Shown here piece after piece: positions 53,628-62,819 of a DNA stretch of 64,000 bases. Numbering within the stretch: position 1 is the stretch's first letter; each line of letters opens with the position of its first letter. A model generated the notes under the pieces. That model made no database searches. It was not told where the DNA came from and saw only the letters and a list, made by a program, of their open reading frames with translations. Position numbers and translations under genes: made by a program. The stretch comes from an uncultured Prevotella sp. (GTDB lineage Bacteria > Bacteroidota > Bacteroidia > Bacteroidales > Bacteroidaceae): positions 1 to 64,000 of the forward strand of contig CADCEF010000002.1 of NCBI GenBank assembly GCA_902800365.1, written 5' to 3'.

Positions 53628-56090
53628 ATGAAGAAAGTAAAGAAAAAGACTACAAACAACGACAATATTGAGCGCCTGAGTTTTATCTTCGGTGCCATAC
53701 TTTTCGGTATTTCTATTTATCTGTGTTTTGCATTCGTATCATATTTCTCAACGGGTGCGGCCGACCAGACTCTTATTGAGGAACCTCGCGATAGCGAAGT
53801 GCTCAATGAGCATCATGAGTTTGAAAATACCTGCGGAAGTCTTGGAGCCTATGCAGCATGGTTCTTTATCAAGCGTTGTTTTGGATTACCAGCATTCCTT
53901 ATTCCATTACTACTTTTTGTAGTAGCCATTCACCTTATGAAGGCCTACCGTGTAAATCTACTCAAGTGGACACTTTCAGTTGCTCTGCTTATGATTTGGG
54001 CATCGGTAGCACTTGCAACCTTCCTTCAGCCATTGTTTGCTGACGCAAGTTTCAGCCCTGGCGGCGATCATGGCATGTTCATCAGTAATTTCATTGGCAA
54101 TCTTGTTGGAGCCCCTGGTCTTACGGCCATTCTTGCACTTATTGCTGTAGCATTCCTTACATACTTCAGTGCTGCAACAGTCATTTTCATTCGTAAGATG
54201 CTCAACCCAACCTTGTATATTAATAAGGTTAAGTTTACCGTTAACAGACCAGGCGAAGCAGAGCCCGAGAACTACGAGCCCGAAGAAGAGGAAGAGCCAT
54301 TGGTGTTCGACGACCCAGCCACTCAGACTGTTGAATTCAAAGACAACGGCGAAGCAGTAGTAATCGACGAGGGTTATCAGAACGAAGACAACAACGTAAA
54401 GCCTGGATTCCTGAGCAGTATCAGAAAGAAGAAGGAGCCCGAGGTTAAGCCAGAGGAGACCGAGAAGGCTGCCGATAGCGATATCGATATGGCAATAGAG
54501 GTGGCTAAGGGTGATACCGAGACTGCCGATAAGAATACATTGGTAGAGGATATTGAGAATATGGAGCCTTACGATCCAAAGCGTGATCTTGAGAACTACC
54601 ACTATCCTACTCTCGACCTTCTTAAGAAGTACGATAATGACGGTAAGCCTTATATCGATATGGCTGAGCAGACAGCTAACAAAAACCGTATTGTTGATGT
54701 TCTGCGCACCTTTGGTGTTGAAATCAGCAGTATCAAGGCAACAGTTGGTCCAACCATCACTCTCTACGAGATAACTCTGGCTCAGGGAGTACGTATCCAG
54801 AAGGTTAAGAACCTTGAGGATGATATTGCTCTTTCGCTTGCAGCCCTTGGCATACGCATCATTGCTCCAATGCCAGGTAAAGGAACTGTAGGTATCGAGG
54901 TTCCAAATGCCAAGCCTTCTACAGTATCTATGGAGTCTATCCTTAACTCTAAGAAGTTCCAGGAGTCTAAGATGGAGTTGCCTTGCGCCATCGGTAAGAC
55001 CATTACCAACGAGGTGTTCATGTTCGATCTGGCCAAAGCCCCACACCTTCTTGTTGCTGGTGCTACTGGTCAGGGTAAGTCTGTTGGTCTTAACGCCATC
55101 ATCACCTCTTTGTTATATAAGAAGCATCCTGCAGAGCTCAAGATAGTACTTGTTGACCCAAAGAAAGTTGAGTTCAGTTTCTATGAGCCAATAGCAAATC
55201 ACTTCCTGGCTAAGGTTCCCGATGAGGAGGCCGATCCAATTATCACCGATGTAACTAAGGTGGTTCGCACTCTTAACTCACTCTGTAAGGAGATGGATAC
55301 CCGTTACGACCTGCTTAAGATAGCTCGTGCACATAATATCAAGGAGTACAACCAGAAGTTCATCGCACGCCAGCTTAATCCTAACAACGGCCATCGTTTC
55401 CTGCCATACATCGTGGTGGTAATCGACGAGTTCGGAGATTTGATTATGACAGCAGGTAAGGAGGTTGAGCTTCCAATCGCTCGTATCGCACAATTGGCTC
55501 GTGCCGTAGGTATCCACATGATCATCGCAACACAGCGACCAACAACCAATATCATCACTGGTACTATTAAGGCCAACTTCCCAAGCCGTATTGCATTCAA
55601 GGTTTCAGCTGGTATCGACTCTAAGACAATTCTCGACCGCACAGGTGCTCAGCAGCTTATTGGTCGAGGCGATATGTTGGCACTTGTTGGCGGTTCTGAG
55701 CCAGAGCGTGTTCAGTGTGCCTTTGTTGATACTCCTGAGGTTGAGCGCATCAATGAGTATATCAGCGACCAGCAGAGCTATGGTGCTCCATTCGAACTCC
55801 CAGAGCCCGATATGCCTGAGGCAGATATGGGTGACGGTGGTGATAGAGATGTAGATATGGCACACCTCGACCCACTGTTCGACGATGCAGCCCGACTGAT
55901 TGTTATGAACCAAAGCGGTTCTACATCACTCATACAGCGTAAGTTCGCCATAGGTTACAACCGTGCTGGCCGACTTATGGATCAGCTCGAAAAGGCTGGT
56001 GTTGTAGGCGCTGCTATGGGTTCTAAACCACGCGAAGTATTGATTCAGGACGAAAATAGTTTGAATAATCTTTTAAGTAATCTAAGATAA
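53628..56090 (+). CDS. ftsK: DNA translocase FtsK/SpoIIIE
   Basis: An 820-residue DNA pump for chromosome segregation at the division septum. Four membrane helices lie in the first 200 residues, a charged linker rich in Glu/Pro at about 205-320, then the alpha/beta motor with Walker A GATGQGKSVGLN at about 478-489, Walker B VVVIDEFGDLIM and ATQRPTTNIITG, and a gamma winged-helix domain at the end (LIQRKFAIGYNRAGRLMDQLE) that reads KOPS-type sites. A -7-like TACTTTTG is at 53599-53606, about 22 bases before the ATG. lolA follows after two bases. Confidence 0.97.
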   Translation: MKKVKKKTTNNDNIERLSFIFGAILFGISIYLCFAFVSYFSTGAADQTLIEEPRDSEVLNEHHEFENTCGSLGAYAAWFFIKRCFGLPAFLIPLLLFVVAIHLMKAYRVNLLKWTLSVALLMIWASVALATFLQPLFADASFSPGGDHGMFISNFIGNLVGAPGLTAILALIAVAFLTYFSAATVIFIRKMLNPTLYINKVKFTVNRPGEAEPENYEPEEEEEPLVFDDPATQTVEFKDNGEAVVIDEGYQNEDNNVKPGFLSSIRKKKEPEVKPEETEKAADSDIDMAIEVAKGDTETADKNTLVEDIENMEPYDPKRDLENYHYPTLDLLKKYDNDGKPYIDMAEQTANKNRIVDVLRTFGVEISSIKATVGPTITLYEITLAQGVRIQKVKNLEDDIALSLAALGIRIIAPMPGKGTVGIEVPNAKPSTVSMESILNSKKFQESKMELPCAIGKTITNEVFMFDLAKAPHLLVAGATGQGKSVGLNAIITSLLYKKHPAELKIVLVDPKKVEFSFYEPIANHFLAKVPDEEADPIITDVTKVVRTLNSLCKEMDTRYDLLKIARAHNIKEYNQKFIARQLNPNNGHRFLPYIVVVIDEFGDLIMTAGKEVELPIARIAQLARAVGIHMIIATQRPTTNIITGTIKANFPSRIAFKVSAGIDSKTILDRTGAQQLIGRGDMLALVGGSEPERVQCAFVDTPEVERINEYISDQQSYGAPFELPEPDMPEADMGDGGDRDVDMAHLDPLFDDAARLIVMNQSGSTSLIQRKFAIGYNRAGRLMDQLEKAGVVGAAMGSKPREVLIQDENSLNNLLSNLR

Positions 56091-56092
56091 TT

Positions 56093-56707
56093 ATGAAAGT
56101 AAGTATAATCAGGATAGCAGCCATTGCGCTGTTTACTTTTCAGAGTTCATTATTCACAGCAAATGCCCAATCAGCAAAGAGTGTGCTCGATAAGGCTGCA
56201 GCTTCAGTAACAGTTGCATCAGGTGTTAAGGCAAACTTCAGAATGACAACCACAACTGGTAACACAAGCGGTACCATAGCCATAAAGGGCAAGAAGTTCT
56301 ACGCCACAACCCCACAAGCAAAGATATGGTTCGACGGTAAGACTCAGTGGACCTATCTTAAGAATAACGACGAAGTAAATGTAAGTAATCCAACAGAGGC
56401 ACAGTTGCAGGCCATCAACCCCTACAACTTCATCAACCTCTATAAGAATGGATACACCTATACAATGAATACAGCTGGCACAAACTATGTTATTCATCTC
56501 ACATCAAATAGTGCCGACCGTAAGATTAAGGAGCTGTTCATTACTGTCAACAAGAAGAGCTACGAGCCTATGCAGGTCAAGATGCTGCAAGGCAAGAAGT
56601 GGACCACTTTCGACATCACAAGCATCAAGAAGGAGAAAATCGCTGATAGTCAGTTCCGTTTTAATTCAAAAGACTTCCCAAAAGCAGAAATCATAGATCT
56701 CAGATAA
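56093..56707 (+). CDS. lolA: LolA-like outer-membrane lipoprotein carrier
   Basis: A 204-residue periplasmic protein with a signal peptide (about 1-25, ending ANAQ). The LolA fold is seen as an incomplete beta-barrel: VLDKAAASVTVASGVKANF, KFYATTPQAKIWFDGKTQWTY and the end strand FRFNSKDFPKAEIIDLR, the last being typical of the family. LolA accepts lipoproteins from LolCDE and brings them to the outer membrane; Bacteroidetes lack a clear LolB. It lies two bases after ftsK, an order common in Bacteroidetes. Confidence 0.9.
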   Translation: MKVSIIRIAAIALFTFQSSLFTANAQSAKSVLDKAAASVTVASGVKANFRMTTTTGNTSGTIAIKGKKFYATTPQAKIWFDGKTQWTYLKNNDEVNVSNPTEAQLQAINPYNFINLYKNGYTYTMNTAGTNYVIHLTSNSADRKIKELFITVNKKSYEPMQVKMLQGKKWTTFDITSIKKEKIADSQFRFNSKDFPKAEIIDLR

Positions 56708-56714
56708 TCATCTT

Positions 56715-58199
56715 ATGAACAAATTTCAACTTTATCGTCTTCTTCGCAAGAATACGAACCTTAGCTATAAGCGCAGCCCTGCTTTCGAACAAAACAAATG
56801 GGCAAAATTATTAATTTATATAGGTGCAGGCATGTTTGCCCTCTACCTTATTATGTATGGATGCATAGCTGGAATGTCAGCAGGGGGCGAAGCTGGTATT
56901 ATGATGGGAGCCGCCATTATCTATATGGCTATCGACTATCTGTTGCGATTCATCGTGCAGACCACTCCTGGAATGATGGTAAAGCCATATATCCTGCAGC
57001 CTATATCCCGTTACACAGCTATCGAGTGTTTTCTTATTGGCGAGCATGTTAGTGGTTACAATTTCCTTTGGCTCTTCATGTTTGTGCCTTACGGCATCAT
57101 TCTGCTGTTTGCTGGCGAGAGTTTCTGGCTGGTATTCTATGAGGTTATAGCTGCTGAGATACTTATCATACTCAACAGCCAGATATATCTATTCTTCCGA
57201 ACACTTATCAATCGCACAGTGCTGTGGCTCATTCCTGCCTTGGCGCTCTATGCCCTGCCCTTTGTGCCAATGGTGATAACCCGCAAGGAAAGCACCATTG
57301 AGAAGGTCTTCGAAGTATGTTCTACAACAGGTATGTCGTTCTGGCTCCTGCCAGTTGTACTCATCATTATAGCATGCCTTTTCTTTGTGAATCGTTACTT
57401 CCAGTTCAAGTATGTGTACGAGGAGATTTCTAAGAAGGCTGAGCGCCAGCTTAAGCATGTTTCTCAGTTTGCATTCTTCAACCGCTTTGGTCTGGTTGGT
57501 GAGTATCTCAAAATCGAGCTCAAGTCAAACCTCCGCAACAAGACTATGCGCACCCGTTGCATCTTCAGTCTTGTGGCAGTAGTAATATTCACCCTGCTTG
57601 TATCTTATACCAGCATATACGACAACGAGCTTATGCAGAACTTCTGGTGTATCTACTGCTTTGCTCTTTACGGTATGACGGCTCTTATAAAGATCATGGG
57701 TCAGGAGGGTAACTATATCGAGCTGCTCATGATGCACCGTGAGAATCTTATTGCATTGCTTCAGGCCAAGTTCTGGTTCTATACTGGTGTGCTCATCATT
57801 CCGTTTGTACTTATGCTTCCTGCAGTATTCGCAGGAAAGTACAGCCTGCTTATGGTGTTTGCCTACATGCTGATAACAGCAGGATTCCTGCACTTCATCA
57901 TCTTCCAGCTGGCTGTATACAATAAGCAGACCATCCCCTTGCAGCTCAAGGTTACTGCAAAAGGAAACTTTGAGAATGGAATGCAGCTTGTAATCGAGTT
58001 ATTTGCAATGTTTGGTCCTGTTGCTATTGCAGGTCTTGGATATCTGTTGGTTGGCCTCACCTATACCTATATATTTATGTGTGTATTAGGTCTTGCATTT
58101 GTTGTAACCAACCACATTTGGATTCGCAATATTTACAACCGAATGATGAAAAGAAGGTACGAAAACATCGAAGGTTTCATCAATACAAGAGATTTTTAG
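56715..58199 (+). CDS. DUF5687 membrane protein, ABC-2-like permease
   Basis: A 494-residue integral membrane protein with about 11-12 hydrophobic segments and a central cytoplasmic stretch (about 225-275, AERQLKHVSQFAFFNRFGLVGEYLKIELKSNLRN). This matches DUF5687, a Bacteroidetes family thought to be the permease part of ABC exporters. No ATPase gene is adjacent, yet an orphan ABC ATPase of the fitting type sits at 14160-14861. It follows lolA by seven bases, so it may be in the ftsK operon. Confidence 0.85.
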   Translation: MNKFQLYRLLRKNTNLSYKRSPAFEQNKWAKLLIYIGAGMFALYLIMYGCIAGMSAGGEAGIMMGAAIIYMAIDYLLRFIVQTTPGMMVKPYILQPISRYTAIECFLIGEHVSGYNFLWLFMFVPYGIILLFAGESFWLVFYEVIAAEILIILNSQIYLFFRTLINRTVLWLIPALALYALPFVPMVITRKESTIEKVFEVCSTTGMSFWLLPVVLIIIACLFFVNRYFQFKYVYEEISKKAERQLKHVSQFAFFNRFGLVGEYLKIELKSNLRNKTMRTRCIFSLVAVVIFTLLVSYTSIYDNELMQNFWCIYCFALYGMTALIKIMGQEGNYIELLMMHRENLIALLQAKFWFYTGVLIIPFVLMLPAVFAGKYSLLMVFAYMLITAGFLHFIIFQLAVYNKQTIPLQLKVTAKGNFENGMQLVIELFAMFGPVAIAGLGYLLVGLTYTYIFMCVLGLAFVVTNHIWIRNIYNRMMKRRYENIEGFINTRDF

Positions 58200-58228
58200 T
58201 CTTTTTTGAAAGAAAATCGCTAAAAAGT

Positions 58229-58260
58229 TTGGTGGAATCAAAAAAAGTTAGTACCTTTGC
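58229..58260 (+). promoter_or_regulatory. Promoter of tRNA-Lys
   Basis: TTTG (58229-58232), 20 bases, TACCTTTG (58253-58260); 22 bases before the mature tRNA. Confidence 0.8.
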
Positions 58261-58282
58261 ACCCGCAAAACAAGAAACGGAT

Positions 58283-58355
58283 GCACCCGTAGCTCAGTTG
58301 GTAGAGCACCTGACTCTTAATCAGGGTGTCCAGAGTTCGAGCCTCTGCGGGTGTA
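58283..58355 (+). tRNA. tRNA-Lys (CTT)
   Basis: Cloverleaf: acceptor GCACCCG/CGGGTGT (one G-T pair), D arm GCTC..GAGC, anticodon loop CTCTTAA between CCTGA and TCAGG, T loop TTCGAGC. CCA not encoded. Confidence 0.97.
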
Positions 58356-58369
58356 CTAAACACGAGATA

Positions 58370-58400
58370 AGCAGTAGACCTAAATTGTCTGCTGCTTTTT
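58370..58400 (+). terminator. Terminator of tRNA-Lys
   Basis: AGCAGTAGAC (58370-58379) pairs with GTCTGCTGCT (58387-58396), ten pairs including one G-T, with a seven-base loop and six T (58396-58401). Confidence 0.9.
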
Positions 58401-58460
58401 TGTTTAAAATCCGTCACAAGATGTAGAATATGCGGTATATAACGCAATTCAAACAAAAAT

Positions 58461-58476
58461 TGTCTATAAATAGACA
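58461..58476. promoter_or_regulatory. 16-bp perfect palindrome, possible operator
   Basis: TGTCTATAAATAGACA (58461-58476), two 7-base arms around AA. It directly precedes the TTG of a candidate promoter (58477-58479 / 58497-58504), a position where a bound regulator would block or guide RNA polymerase. Confidence 0.5.
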
Positions 58477-58496
58477 TTGCTTTAAATATCTTGGCA

Positions 58497-58611
58497 TATC
58501 TTTGCAAAAAAGGAAAAATAAATAGAATATATTGGTTAAGGTTTATGGTTGATTAATTTTAGTTTTTTAAGTAATTCAAGAAAAAGGTTCGTTGTGAAAC
58601 GAGCCTTTTTT
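58497..58611 (+). ncRNA. Candidate small RNA with promoter and terminator
   Basis: A -7 element TATCTTTG (58497-58504), with TTG 17 bases upstream, is followed by about 80 bases without an open frame of useful length, then the hairpin GGTTCGTT-GTGA-AACGAGCC (58586-58605) and six T (58606-58611). If used, this gives a transcript of about 100 bases starting near 58511. The hairpin also has five A before it, so it can terminate the minus-strand transporter operon, and may exist only for that. No match to a known RNA family is claimed. Confidence 0.35.
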
Positions 58612-58632
58612 GGTTATTATAAGTATCTTAAA

Positions 58633-59553
58633 TTACTTACCTTTATTAATTACATATATTCCAAGTGCTGCAAGTCCACCAGCAAATATGTATTTTAAAT
58701 GGAACGTCTCTCCAAGGCAGAGACACGAAGTAACTGTACCAACTATAGGAATAAGCGAATTATATATTGCAACCTTTCCTACAGGATTACAACTAAGTAG
58801 TTTGTTGTAGAGTGCAAATCCTATAGCAGAAATAGCAATGAGCAGTAACAGACATATAATTCCGAGCAAATTTACATTTGGCAGCGTACCGCCAAGGGCG
58901 AGTCCAGGAATTATTAGCAGCAAACCTCCGATTGAGAGACTATAGCCTGTCCCTACAAACACATCTACCCTACGACTCAAACCACGAGTCATCAAGTTAG
59001 AAACGGCCCCACAGATAGCGTTAAGGATAATCATACCGTCGCCCAGCCAGGAAAACTGTCCGCTTTCAGCTCCACCAAGGTTCAAAGTAAGTATTCCGCA
59101 GAAACCAACGGCACAACCAAAAATCTTACTTGATGTGAGCTTGTCGCTCTTAAAACAGGCACATGCCAGCAGTACTACAAGGAAGGTGCTCAATGAATTA
59201 AGAATAGCTGCACGCGAGCCAGCACTATGCGACATACCTACATAGAAGAAGAAATAGTGAAGTGTAGTGTTCATCAGCGCAAAAGCAAGAATAAAGCGCC
59301 AGTCTATCACCTTGCTCGTCTTGAACGAGCGCCCATTGCTACGAGCAACAGACAATACTATCAAACCTGCTACAGCAAAACGGATTCCTGCAAAGAGCAT
59401 CTTGCTGCCAGTCATATCTGCTGTAATACCAAAGGCATTGAATCCCACTTTAATAAGAGGGAAAGCCCAGCCCCATGCTATTGCAGCAGTAAGGGCAAAA
59501 ACAACCACCCAAACGGGTTGTTGGAATATAGATTTTCTTAATTGTTCAGTCAC
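58633..59553 (-). CDS. EamA/DMT-family transporter
   Basis: A 306-residue membrane protein with ten hydrophobic segments in two EamA repeats; the second starts at about 165 (LGDGMIILNAICGAVSNL) and the first contains WGWAFPLIKVG. DMT exporters move amino acids or other metabolites; the substrate is not predictable. It follows the DUF3089 gene by nine bases, so the two form an operon ending at the hairpin at 58586-58605. Confidence 0.92.
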   Translation of the reverse strand: MTEQLRKSIFQQPVWVVVFALTAAIAWGWAFPLIKVGFNAFGITADMTGSKMLFAGIRFAVAGLIVLSVARSNGRSFKTSKVIDWRFILAFALMNTTLHYFFFYVGMSHSAGSRAAILNSLSTFLVVLLACACFKSDKLTSSKIFGCAVGFCGILTLNLGGAESGQFSWLGDGMIILNAICGAVSNLMTRGLSRRVDVFVGTGYSLSIGGLLLIIPGLALGGTLPNVNLLGIICLLLLIAISAIGFALYNKLLSCNPVGKVAIYNSLIPIVGTVTSCLCLGETFHLKYIFAGGLAALGIYVINKGK

Positions 59554-59562
59554 TCTACTAAT

Positions 59563-60528
59563 TTACTTTTTATCTGACTTAGCGCGCCAGGCATTAGCTC
59601 GCACTTTGATATTCTCCTGAAGACATTCACTATATAACCAAGGCTCACAGCTGTGAATATCGCCTACATTAATAAAGTCCTTATATGCTGGATATTCCGA
59701 ACCGCTATAGCCACTAACCACCAGTACATGATACTTTGGAGATAATGTAACTGTAATACTGTCATGAAGAATAGCTGGTACAGAATCGGTTCGCCAGTTT
59801 ACTGGGTTAATACCAATACATGTTTCCCCAACTACAGGATTGATGTACTTAACATCCTTAACCGTGTTGTAACAGATGGTCACACCTGTATCAGCCTCGC
59901 CCTTAGCAGCCTTAATGTGTTTTGTCTGCAGCGTATCATCAGGAGTTACCTTATAGCCCAGCACATAGGCTGCAGCTAACTGGTTATATGTTTCGTCATC
60001 AATATGCTTCAGCAGCTCTACAACAGCCATACCACCCTGACTGAAACCAGCGATGATAAGCGTACGAGTTTTGTCACGATGCGTCTGGAAGTAATCAAAA
60101 GCACGACAAACATCGTCCATTGCCAAACGAGTACGAGCACGAGTGCTGTCTTCGTTATGCAACATGAAAGCCTCGATGGTTGCATGACGATAATAAGGTG
60201 CAAAAAAACGATTGCCAGGCGACATATACGCTGCAACTTTATTTATCTCCAAATCGCCCATGTTCTGACGATGAACTGGATTATACACATCTGCATAATG
60301 ACATATGCGCCCATCTTCAGTAGTCCAATCTTCCTGCCACGTTGATACAACGTAGAATACATCGGCCCCATTTCCTGTACTGTCGCCATCAGCAGTAATC
60401 CACATCTCAGAGTCGCTATAATCAGGCGCCTGAGGAATATACTGTGTTTTAGCACATGATGCCAGACAGATACAAGCCACTAAAGCCGATACACTAAATG
60501 TGTTGCGTAAAAATACTTCTTTTCCCAT
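59563..60528 (-). CDS. DUF3089 alpha/beta-hydrolase lipoprotein
   Basis: A 321-residue lipoprotein with lipobox LASC (Cys25). The DUF3089 domain is an alpha/beta-hydrolase relative: the nucleophile elbow is GFSQGG near residue 165, the N-terminal part AKTQYIPQAPDYSDSEMW and DVFYVVSTW are typical for the family, and the terminal histidine is probably in KYHVLVVSGYSGSEYP or later (GDIHSCEP). It may cleave esters of sugars or lipids, unproven. A -7-like TAATTTTG (minus, 60544-60537) is only nine bases before its ATG. Confidence 0.88.
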   Translation of the reverse strand: MGKEVFLRNTFSVSALVACICLASCAKTQYIPQAPDYSDSEMWITADGDSTGNGADVFYVVSTWQEDWTTEDGRICHYADVYNPVHRQNMGDLEINKVAAYMSPGNRFFAPYYRHATIEAFMLHNEDSTRARTRLAMDDVCRAFDYFQTHRDKTRTLIIAGFSQGGMAVVELLKHIDDETYNQLAAAYVLGYKVTPDDTLQTKHIKAAKGEADTGVTICYNTVKDVKYINPVVGETCIGINPVNWRTDSVPAILHDSITVTLSPKYHVLVVSGYSGSEYPAYKDFINVGDIHSCEPWLYSECLQENIKVRANAWRAKSDKK

Positions 60529-60563
60529 ATCGGCAGCAAAATTACAAAAAAAATAAATAAAAC

Positions 60564-60595
60564 CTTGTGGATTATAAAATAAAATATTACTTTTG
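60564..60595 (+). promoter_or_regulatory. Promoter of the histidine acid phosphatase
   Basis: CTTG (60564-60567), 20 bases and TACTTTTG (60588-60595). It supports the start at 60642 and excludes the longer open frame beginning at 60567. Confidence 0.65.
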
Positions 60596-60641
60596 CAGAG
60601 TTAAAATTATCATCAACCAACAATTATTGCATAATCCTTTT

Positions 60642-61958
60642 ATGAAGAAAATTCTAACGTGCCTATTATTGGCAAGTACTGTGACCGCTCAGGCACAGGT
60701 TCAACGTTTTTCAGGAAAGTCAGCACTTGAGGAAATTGCTGCTGACAAGTTTTTAGCTGCAGGCAACATGACTGATTACGATCATCTTACCCGCACTGCC
60801 CTAACCCCTACTCCTAAGGGCTACGAACCCTATTATTTCTCACACTATGGCAGACATGGAGCTCGCTTCCTGCTTGAGGAGAACGATTACGCCATGCCAG
60901 TTAAGACCTTGCGCCAGGCAAAGTTTGCAGGAAAACTTACACCACTTGGTGATAAGGTTTTGGCAAAGCTCGATTCAATGCAGAAGACCACCAAGGACCG
61001 TCTTGGCGACCTTACAGCTACAGGCCAGCGTCAGCATCATGGCATAGCCAAGCGTATGACACAGAACTTCCCAGAGATTTTCAAGAGTCCTAATCTGCCT
61101 ATACACTCTGTATCTACCACATCAATCCGCGCAATTATATCTATGATGGCCGAGTGCGAAGAGCTTCAGGCTGCCAACCCGTCAGCAAAGATATACAACG
61201 ACGCCAGCAAGGCCGATATGGTATATATGAACTACTCTGCTCCTCGTGGCGAAGGTGGCGGAATGTTCCGTCCTGACCTGATGAAGGCTATGCAGAAACA
61301 GCAGCAGATGAGCGACAGTCTTAAGCACCCAGAAAGACTGATGCAGCAGTTGTTTAACGACCAGCACTGGGTATACCTGAATGTTACAACAGGTCAGCTT
61401 ATGAGCAAGATTGCTGATATAGCGCTTAACATGCAGAGCCACGATGGCGACACTTCATTGCTGGAGCTGTTTACACCAGAGGAACTGCGCGACCTTTGGC
61501 GCAGCAACAACCTCTATTGGTATCTGCTTTACAGCAACGCCCCACAGACTGGCGGTCGTATGCCTTGGAATCAGAAGAATCTGTTGAAGAACATCATTGA
61601 AACAGCTGATACCGTTACTCAGGTTCAGGCATCACTGCGATTCGGACACGATACTGTTGTTCTGCCTCTGGTATGTATGCTCGATCTTGACGGAGCTGCT
61701 GTACAGGTTGAAAATCTCGACGAACTTGAGAACTCGTTCCGTACATATTACCTTATACCTACAGGAAGTAATGTGCAGTTCATCTTCTACCGCCCAAAGA
61801 AAGGCAAGCAGGGCGACATTCTGTTGAAGGTTCTGTTCAACGAGCGTGAAGCTCACATGCCACTGGCTACCGACAACTGGCCATATTATAAGTGGAATGA
61901 TTTCAAAGAGTATTATCTTAAGAAGATAGACGAGAACACCCCAAAGAAAAATAAGTAG
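60642..61958 (+). CDS. Histidine acid phosphatase (phytase-like)
   Basis: A 438-residue secreted enzyme of the histidine-acid-phosphatase branch. Signal peptide about 1-18 (ending TAQAQ). The phosphohistidine motif is SHYGRHGARF (RHG.R) near residue 65 and the acid motif is HD in FGHDTVVLPL near 330. Such enzymes release phosphate from phytate or other phosphoesters in the periplasm. Single gene with its own promoter and terminator. Confidence 0.93.
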   Translation: MKKILTCLLLASTVTAQAQVQRFSGKSALEEIAADKFLAAGNMTDYDHLTRTALTPTPKGYEPYYFSHYGRHGARFLLEENDYAMPVKTLRQAKFAGKLTPLGDKVLAKLDSMQKTTKDRLGDLTATGQRQHHGIAKRMTQNFPEIFKSPNLPIHSVSTTSIRAIISMMAECEELQAANPSAKIYNDASKADMVYMNYSAPRGEGGGMFRPDLMKAMQKQQQMSDSLKHPERLMQQLFNDQHWVYLNVTTGQLMSKIADIALNMQSHDGDTSLLELFTPEELRDLWRSNNLYWYLLYSNAPQTGGRMPWNQKNLLKNIIETADTVTQVQASLRFGHDTVVLPLVCMLDLDGAAVQVENLDELENSFRTYYLIPTGSNVQFIFYRPKKGKQGDILLKVLFNEREAHMPLATDNWPYYKWNDFKEYYLKKIDENTPKKNK

Positions 61959-61981
61959 CCGCTTGGCTACTTATTTTTTTC
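61952..61981 (+). terminator. Terminator of the acid phosphatase gene
   Basis: TAAGTAGCC (61952-61960), loop GCTT, GGCTACTTA (61965-61973), followed by seven T (61974-61980). A perfect 9-bp stem that contains the stop codon. It also lies at the end of the convergent DUF4890 gene. Confidence 0.92.
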
Positions 61982-62451
61982 TATTCGATGTTGCGTGGAC
62001 CACGACGCTTCTCACGCATTTTCTTCTGATCGGCCTGATAGCTCTTATACTGATCATCAGTCAATATCTTCTTGAGCTCTGCATCGTAGGCTTTCATATT
62101 TGCCTCCATCTCCTTGCGATGCTCCTGCATCTTGCTGTCATCCTTTGGTGGTTCAGGGCGCTTGCCCTTCATCTCCTTTGGTGGCATTGGTGGGCGACCA
62201 GCACCTGGATGTCCGGGATGATGTGGGCCACGTGGTCTCATCTTGTCAGCATACTTTGTATTAAGCTCCAGCAACTGTTTGGCTTGCTTATCGTTAAGCT
62301 TGTAGCGACTAACTGTCTCATCTGTACGATGCTTAATCATTTCTGTCTTGTCGAACTTGCCTGGATGACGACGTTCGTTCTGTGATTCCTGTGCCATAGC
62401 TGATGTTCCAACCAGCAAAGCAACCATCATTGTTACAATAATCTTTTTCAT
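61981..62451 (-). CDS. DUF4890/Spy-like periplasmic protein
   Basis: A 156-residue secreted protein, signal peptide about 1-20 (ending SAMAQ). The helical part (RYKLNDKQAKQLLELNTKYADKM and the LTDDQYKSYQ end motif) looks like the Spy/CpxP LTXXQ repeats, and a proline/histidine-rich patch (RGPHHPGHPGAGRPPMPP) lies in the middle, which may bind metal ions. DUF4890 proteins are common in Bacteroidales and of unknown role; an envelope-stress chaperone is a guess. I chose the ATG at 62451 since it opens the signal peptide. Confidence 0.85.
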   Translation of the reverse strand: MKKIIVTMMVALLVGTSAMAQESQNERRHPGKFDKTEMIKHRTDETVSRYKLNDKQAKQLLELNTKYADKMRPRGPHHPGHPGAGRPPMPPKEMKGKRPEPPKDDSKMQEHRKEMEANMKAYDAELKKILTDDQYKSYQADQKKMREKRRGPRNIE

Positions 62452-62660
62452 TGTTCTACTTTTGTTTAATTGTTTATAATTCAAGTTATTATTCTCATTG
62501 TTGCAACTATCTTTTTGACGTATAAATGTACTTCAAGTTTAAACAACAACAAGCGTGTTTCAGTTAATGAAGCATTACTTTCAGCCAACAGGAAGATTCT
62601 TTCAACAAAACCAAACTAAAAAGGAAAAACGCCCATTCATCGAAAATAATGGGCCAAAAA

Positions 62661-62692
62661 TTTGCACGTACAAAATAAAATGAGTACTTTTG
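62661..62692 (+). promoter_or_regulatory. Promoter of the tRNA-Thr/tRNA-Gly pair
   Basis: TTTG (62661-62664), 20 bases and TACTTTTG (62685-62692), 20 bases before tRNA-Thr. Upstream, the stretch 62485-62660 has no gene; it holds an inverted repeat GCCCATT / AATGGGC around 62630-62653 of unclear role. Confidence 0.75.
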
Positions 62693-62711
62693 CACTCGCT
62701 AATGGAGACCT

Positions 62712-62784
<73 letters not shown>

Positions 62785-62819
62785 CTCCTAGGCAAAAAAT
62801 CAGAGATCTTTTTATCGTT

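Noticed and set aside
53976-55046. Antisense open frame of 356 codons inside ftsK
   Set aside because: The ftsK frame has complete motor motifs; the antisense product is Ile/Leu/Val-rich low-information sequence.
60567-60641. Upstream extension of the acid phosphatase
   Set aside because: It overlaps the promoter -7 element and would bury the signal peptide.
62630-62653. Terminator at GCCCATT/AATGGGC
   Set aside because: No gene on either strand clearly ends here; the only T-run is on the minus strand and the stem is short, so it is mentioned only in the promoter note.
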